Shown here: positions 6,024-8,916 of the stretch, in pieces
Layout of the letters: every line of letters starts with the position of its first letter
How positions within the stretch are numbered: the stretch's first letter is position 1
Assembly (NCBI GenBank): GCA_946221825.1
Contig: CAMINA010000047.1
Span: 1-8,916 of the forward strand
Length of the DNA stretch: 8,916 nt
Reading direction: 5' to 3'
Source: an uncultured Nesterenkonia sp.
Lineage (GTDB): Bacteria; Actinomycetota; Actinomycetes; Actinomycetales; Micrococcaceae
The notes under the pieces: generated by a model
The model's input: the letters and a program-made list of their open reading frames with translations, nothing else
The model's database searches: none
What the model was told of the DNA's origin: nothing
Made by a program: the position numbers and the translations under genes

Positions 6024-6042
6024 GGAACCTTAGTCTAAAAGA
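6024..6042 (-). promoter_or_regulatory. Candidate DtxR/IdeR iron box upstream of SIP
   Basis: The 9-base palindrome TTAGTCTAA lies at 6030-6038 and matches 8 of 9 bases of the core TWAGSCTWA of the actinobacterial iron box. The outer arms of the 19-base consensus are poorly kept. Its centre is 32 bases before the SIP start codon and it overlaps the stop codon of purU. It also covers TAGACT, a possible -10 element on the minus strand. Iron-dependent repression of a SIP gene by DtxR/IdeR is well known in this phylum. Binding here is inference. Confidence 0.42.
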
Positions 6043-6910
6043 CGATGGTTGTGTTTCCGTTCCTCAGAACACGGTCCTCGCAGTGCCATTTCACCGCGCG
6101 GGAGAGCACCGAACGCTCGACGTCGGCCCCGTAGCGGGTCAGCTGGGCGACGTCGTCGGCATGGGAGACACGGATGACGTCCTGCTCGATGATCGGGCCC
6201 TCGTCCAGGTCCTTGGTGACGTAGTGAGCCGTGGCGCCGATGAGCTTCACCCCGCGGTCCTTGGCCTTCTGATACGGGCCTGCGCCGATGAAGGCAGGCA
6301 GGAAGCTGTGGTGGATGTTGATGATCGGCACACCCACCTTCTCCAGGAAGTCCTCGGAGATGATCTGCATGTACCGAGCCAGGACCACGAAGTCCACGTT
6401 GCCCTGCAGAAGCTCCAGGTGCTGGGCCTCGGCGGCGGCCTTGTCACCGTCGACCACAGGGACGTGGACGAACGGGATGCCGAAGGTGCGCACGTCCTCC
6501 GCCAGGTCAGGGTGGTTGGAGACCACCATGACGATCTCCATGGGAAGCTCCCCGCGGCGGTGGCGCCACAGCAGATCCAGCAGGCAGTGATCGGTCTTGG
6601 AAGCGAAGATCGCCACCCGCTTGGGCTTATCAGCCTCGGCCAGCGACCAGTCCATGTCGAAGCGCTGAGCCAGCTTCTCCTCGATGGCAGCCTCGACCTG
6701 CGGCTTGGCCGCCACGAGGCTGGGCAGATGGAAGACCGTGCGCTGGAAGAAGCGGCCACCTTCGACACCGGTGGAGTACTGGTCGAGGCTGATGATGTTG
6801 CCGCCCAGCTCCGAGATCAGGTCGGTGACGGCGGCGACGATCCCTGGCTGATCCGGGCAGCTGATGATCAGCCGCGCGATGTCCTGAGCCTGTGTGGTGG
6901 ATGAACTCAT
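6035..6910 (-). CDS. purU: Formyltetrahydrofolate deformylase
   Basis: This 291-residue cytoplasmic enzyme hydrolyses 10-formyltetrahydrofolate to formate and tetrahydrofolate, balancing one-carbon pools and supplying formate for purine synthesis. An N-terminal ACT-type regulatory domain covers about 11-85 (ARLIISCPDQPGIVAAVTDLI), which in PurU senses methionine and glycine. The catalytic formyltransferase-fold domain follows, with KRVAIFASKTDHCLLDLL (97-114) and VVSNHPDL (129-136). The active site is in INIHHSFLPAFIGAGPY with N198 and H200, and in DLDEGPI with D236, matching the Asn-His-Asp triad of PurN/PurU. I chose the ATG at 6910 because AGAGG lies 7 bases upstream. An ATG at 6940 would have no ribosome site. 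The start lies only 32 bases past the T-run of the tRNA-Asn terminator, leaving little space for its own promoter. The SIP gene follows 32 bases after its stop. Confidence 0.96.
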   Translation of the reverse strand: MSSSTTQAQDIARLIISCPDQPGIVAAVTDLISELGGNIISLDQYSTGVEGGRFFQRTVFHLPSLVAAKPQVEAAIEEKLAQRFDMDWSLAEADKPKRVAIFASKTDHCLLDLLWRHRRGELPMEIVMVVSNHPDLAEDVRTFGIPFVHVPVVDGDKAAAEAQHLELLQGNVDFVVLARYMQIISEDFLEKVGVPIINIHHSFLPAFIGAGPYQKAKDRGVKLIGATAHYVTKDLDEGPIIEQDVIRVSHADDVAQLTRYGADVERSVLSRAVKWHCEDRVLRNGNTTIVF

Positions 6911-6940
6911 AGGAGCGCCTCTCTCTGTCCGCTGTGCCAT

Positions 6941-6974
6941 AGAAAAGACCCCCACCCCCGAAGGGGTGAGGGTC
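6941..6974 (-). terminator. Rho-independent terminator of tRNA-Asn with UUCG loop
   Basis: The 12-base arms at 6947-6958 and 6963-6974 pair with a single mismatch. On the minus strand the loop is TTCG closed by C-G, the very stable UUCG tetraloop. A TTTT tract (6943-6946) follows directly, then CT. The hairpin begins 10 bases after the tRNA-Asn 3' end. This is the clearest intrinsic terminator in the window. Confidence 0.9.
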
Positions 6975-6983
6975 TCAGCTCTG

Positions 6984-7055
6984 CTCCCCCAGCTGGATTC
7001 GAACCAGCAACCCCTCGATTAACAGTCGAGTGCTCTGCCGTTGAGCTATGGAGGA
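6984..7055 (-). tRNA. tRNA-Asn (anticodon GTT)
   Basis: The minus strand gives a complete 72-nt cloverleaf. Acceptor arms TCCTCCA and TGGGGGA pair with one G-T pair. The D-arm is TAGCTC with AACGGCAGAGCA, the anticodon stem TCGAC/ATCGA encloses loop TGTTAAT region with anticodon GTT, and the T-arm is GCTGG-TTCGAAT-CCAGC. The discriminator base is G and no CCA is encoded. It is followed by a strong terminator and preceded by a plausible promoter at 7069-7096. Confidence 0.96.
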
Positions 7056-7068
7056 TTGCGACCAGAAA

Positions 7069-7096
7069 AGTTTAGCAGGAGAACTCTCACAGGCAA
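7069..7096 (-). promoter_or_regulatory. Candidate promoter of tRNA-Asn
   Basis: On the minus strand TTGCCT (7096-7091) resembles a -35 and TAAACT (7074-7069) a -10, four matches of six each, with a 16-base spacer. The -10 ends 13 bases before the tRNA 5' end, which suits a short processed leader. The -10 lies in one arm of an inverted repeat (7070-7140). Confidence 0.45.
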
Positions 7097-7140
7097 AAAT
7101 CCTGCCGCCTCCCCTGCGGTTTCCCGTTCTGGGGCTAAAC
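7070..7140. repeat. Imperfect 15-bp inverted repeat upstream of tRNA-Asn
   Basis: The arm GTTTAGCAGGAGAAC (7070-7084) pairs with GTTCTGGGGCTAAAC (7126-7140) at 12 of 15 positions: 7 bp, a 3x3 internal loop, then 5 bp. The 41-base interior can form smaller hairpins, such as CCGC/GCGG at 7104-7118. One arm contains the proposed -10 of tRNA-Asn. The role is unknown: it may be a terminator for the upstream operon, a regulatory structure, or a remnant of a small mobile repeat. Confidence 0.55.
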
Positions 7141-7146
7141 AAGTCT

Positions 7147-7231
7147 GCCAGATGTGTTGAATTCCTGGAAATCCGTCTCTGAGAAGCGCAGTTCCCGAGG
7201 ATTCAACACACCTGCCGTCGGCACATCTGGC
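7147..7231 (-). other. 85-base structured element, possible three-way junction RNA or 3' end
   Basis: The outer stem GCCAGATG (7147-7154) pairs perfectly with CATCTGGC (7224-7231). Inside it are two helices. One is a small hairpin TGCC-GTC-GGCA (7213-7223). The other is a longer stem, TGTTGAAT (7155-7162) with ATTCAACA (7201-7208), continued by CCT/AGG after one bulged base and GGAA/TTCC after a 2-base bulge. The total is about 27 pairs in a three-way junction. It begins 38 bases after the stop codon of the short-chain dehydrogenase, in minus-strand sense. It could be the 3' end of the dapE operon, a small RNA, or a palindromic mobile repeat. No open reading frame explains it. Confidence 0.5.
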
Positions 7232-7268
7232 GTCAGTCGCTGAAGCAGCACCCCAGGGTGATTGACCG

Positions 7269-7976
7269 TCAACCGTTGACCGGGCGGATCGACAGCTCCT
7301 CGACCATGGAGGCCTCGGGCATGTCCACTGCCGTGCGCACAGTAGCGGCCACCGACTCCGGCGCGATGTAGCGGGCACCGTCGTAGTCGGTGTTGCCCTT
7401 CGACTCCTGCAGGGCCACCTGCATGTCGGTGTCCACACGGCCCGGGTGGATGCTGGTGACTCGGACGGTGCCCCTCTCCTCAGCCCGCAGGGCATCGGTG
7501 AAGGCCCGCAGCGCGAACTTGGAGCCGGAGTAGAGAGCCCCTCCGGCACCGGAGTGATAGCCGGAGCCGGAGTTGATGGCCACGACCTGCCCGCGGGCGG
7601 CCCGCAGGGCCGGCAGGGTCAGTCGAGTCAGCTCAGCCACGGCGAAGACGTTGAGCTCGAACATCCTCCGCCATTCGGCCAGCGGCGCCTCCGCCACCGG
7701 ACGCATCCAGGCCAGACCGGCCGAATGCACCACCACATCCAGCCGTTCGACGCCGGCCTGCCCCCAGGCCGCTCTCAGCGCCTCGGCGTCAGCAAGATCG
7801 GCGAGGAACGGCTGCGCGGTGCCGCCGGCGGCCTGGATCTCCGCGATGACCGCATCCACGCGCTCGGCGTTAGTGCCACCGATCAGCAGATGGTGGTCTC
7901 GGGCCAGGTCCAGGGCCACTGCGCGGCCGATGCCGCGGGATCCTCCGGTGACCAGTGCTGTCTTCGTCGTGATCAT
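7269..7976 (-). CDS. Short-chain dehydrogenase/reductase (SDR, classical type)
   Basis: This 235-residue cytoplasmic NAD(P)-dependent oxidoreductase has a Rossmann fold. The cofactor loop TGGSRGIGRA is at 10-19. HSAG (84-87) stands where classical members have NNAG. The catalytic set is N109 (ELNVFAV), a serine in INSGSG (134-139), and Y149 with K153 (YSGSK). PGRVDTDM (178-185) is the usual post-active-site turn. An Arg in the cofactor loop hints at NADP(H), but that is inference and the substrate is unknown. The ATG at 7976 overlaps the dapE stop as ATGA, with AGGG 8 bases upstream, so the gene is translated right after dapE. No role in lysine synthesis is known to require it. At its 3' end, GTCAAC-C-GTTGAC (7268-7280) is a palindrome over the stop codon. 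Confidence 0.93.
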   Translation of the reverse strand: MITTKTALVTGGSRGIGRAVALDLARDHHLLIGGTNAERVDAVIAEIQAAGGTAQPFLADLADAEALRAAWGQAGVERLDVVVHSAGLAWMRPVAEAPLAEWRRMFELNVFAVAELTRLTLPALRAARGQVVAINSGSGYHSGAGGALYSGSKFALRAFTDALRAEERGTVRVTSIHPGRVDTDMQVALQESKGNTDYDGARYIAPESVAATVRTAVDMPEASMVEELSIRPVNG

Positions 7977-8916
7977 ACGCCCACCCTAACGAGCCACCGG
8001 TGCAGCGCGGTGTAGCAGTCACGGATCTGCTCGGCAGAGACGTGTTCGTCATCGGTGTGGGCCAGCAGAGGGCTGCCGGCGGAGAAGTTCACCGCGGGCA
8101 CGCCCAGCGCGGAGAAGCGGGCCACATCCGTCCAGCCGTACTTCGGCATGGGGTCCCCGCCGACGGCGCGCAGGAAGTCCTGGGCGGCCGGATGGTCCAG
8201 CCCCGGACGGGCGCCCGGAGAGGAATCGGTGATCTCGATCTGCTCATCGCTCACGCCCGCGCTGCGCAGCACCTCCCGCACATGCTCATGGGCCTGCTCT
8301 TCGGTCTTGTCCGGGGCGAAGCGGTAGTTGATCTCCACGGTGCACTGATCGGGGATGACGTTTCCGGCGATGCCACCGGCGACGGACACCGCGTTGAGAC
8401 CCTCGCGGTAGGCCAGCCCGTCCACGTCCACCGTCATCGGCTCGTAGGCCTCCAGGGCGGCGAGCACCGAGGCGGTCCGATGGATGGCGTTCTGGCCCAT
8501 CCAGGCCCGGCCCGAGTGGGCGGCGACCCCGGGGATGGTCACCCGCAGACGGCAGGTGCCGTTGCAGCCGCCCTCCACCAGGCCGTCGGTGGGCTCCAGC
8601 AGGACCGCGAAATCAGCTTCCAGCAGCTCGGGGGAACTGCGCAGCACCCGGCCCAGACCGGATTTGGAGGCTTCGACCTCCTCATGGTCGTAGAAGACCC
8701 AGGTGACATCGCGTTCGAGGGCCTCCCCTGACTCGACCGCGGCGACGACGTCGGCGGCCAGCTTCAGCTGAAGGGCGACTCCGGCCTTCATATCCACGGC
8801 CCCGCGCCCGTAGAGGATGTCCTCACCGTCGTGGACCTCCCACGTGGGCGGGACCGTGCCGCGGGAGCCTTCTGTGGTCGGCAGCGGGACGGTGTCCAGG
8901 TGCCCGGCCAGCACGA
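7973..8916 (-). CDS. dapE: Succinyl-diaminopimelate desuccinylase, 5' end outside window
   Basis: The visible 314 residues are the C-terminal part of an M20-family metallohydrolase. The N-terminus, probably about 60-70 residues judging from family length, lies beyond position 8916. The first visible codon in frame (GTG, 8914) is internal, within VLAGHLDTVP. Metal and catalytic residues are in place (numbered from that codon): H5 and D7 (GHLDTVP), D41 (GRGAVDMKAG), E78 and E79 (DHEEVEAS), E107 (LEPTDG) and H286 (LLAHTDDEH). The lid-domain motif AAHSGRAWMGQNAIH (131-145) is typical of actinobacterial DapE. The enzyme removes succinate from N-succinyl-LL-diaminopimelate, giving LL-diaminopimelate for lysine and, after epimerisation, the meso-DAP of peptidoglycan. 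The stop overlaps the next gene by ATGA, indicating an operon with the dehydrogenase. Another M20 amidohydrolase activity is possible but less likely. Confidence 0.92.
   Translation of the reverse strand, partial: VLAGHLDTVPLPTTEGSRGTVPPTWEVHDGEDILYGRGAVDMKAGVALQLKLAADVVAAVESGEALERDVTWVFYDHEEVEASKSGLGRVLRSSPELLEADFAVLLEPTDGLVEGGCNGTCRLRVTIPGVAAHSGRAWMGQNAIHRTASVLAALEAYEPMTVDVDGLAYREGLNAVSVAGGIAGNVIPDQCTVEINYRFAPDKTEEQAHEHVREVLRSAGVSDEQIEITDSSPGARPGLDHPAAQDFLRAVGGDPMPKYGWTDVARFSALGVPAVNFSAGSPLLAHTDDEHVSAEQIRDCYTALHRWLVRVGV

Noticed and set aside
7268..7280. GTCAAC-C-GTTGAC palindrome as an operator
   Set aside because: It lies over the 3' end and stop codon of the SDR gene, where an operator is not expected, and a 1-base centre cannot form an RNA hairpin. 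It may be chance.
7046..7549. A 167-codon minus-strand frame running through the non-coding gap toward tRNA-Asn
   Set aside because: It is Arg/Ser/Pro-rich, overlaps the SDR gene and tRNA-Asn, and has no recognisable domain.
8912..8914. A GTG at the window edge as the start of dapE
   Set aside because: The sequence begins inside the conserved metal-binding motif LAGHLDTVP, so the codon is internal and the gene is cut by the window.

Overview
The window is high-GC bacterial DNA with compact, mostly single-strand gene packing, tRNA genes that do not encode CCA, and frequent GTG use. The protein set (actinobacterial Holin-X-type membrane protein, actinobacterial-style DapE, TM2 protein, SIP-family flavoprotein) points to an Actinobacterium, probably of the order Micrococcales (Micrococcaceae-like, for example a Nesterenkonia or Arthrobacter relative). 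The genus is a guess from protein character only. It reads as ordinary chromosome. I see no phage, transposase, integrase, CRISPR array or toxin module.

Layout. Positions 1-260 hold a tRNA with anticodon CAT (10-83, minus strand) and, beside it, a decayed second tRNA copy (about 101-175). Both are followed by the same 9-base sequence. A minus-strand envelope cluster follows: a Holin-X-like membrane protein (2177-3079), a CDP-alcohol phosphatidyltransferase (1468-2166) and a GT4 glycosyltransferase (260-1474). The last two overlap by 7 bases, so a phospholipid head-group enzyme and a probable lipid glycosyltransferase are probably translated together. Upstream of them is a YeeE/YedE thiosulfate-type transporter (3172-4470), transcribed divergently from a small TM2-domain membrane protein (4646-5107, the only plus-strand gene).

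The centre holds a siderophore-interacting flavin reductase (5136-6002) with a DtxR/IdeR-like palindrome just upstream and a 20-base tandem duplication at its stop codon. Upstream of it is formyltetrahydrofolate deformylase PurU (6035-6910). A strong terminator with a UUCG loop separates PurU from tRNA-Asn (6984-7055).

The right end is the pair dapE (5'-truncated by the window, 7973-8916) and a short-chain dehydrogenase (7269-7976), overlapping by the ATGA motif. Between the dehydrogenase stop and tRNA-Asn lie 213 non-coding bases with two consecutive inverted-repeat structures. One folds on paper into a three-way junction and is the least explained element here.

Functionally the genes cover lysine/peptidoglycan precursor synthesis (dapE), one-carbon and purine balance (purU), iron release from siderophores (SIP), sulfur import (YeeE) and membrane-lipid synthesis. 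No single new system is evident. The most interesting points are non-coding structures and small duplications.
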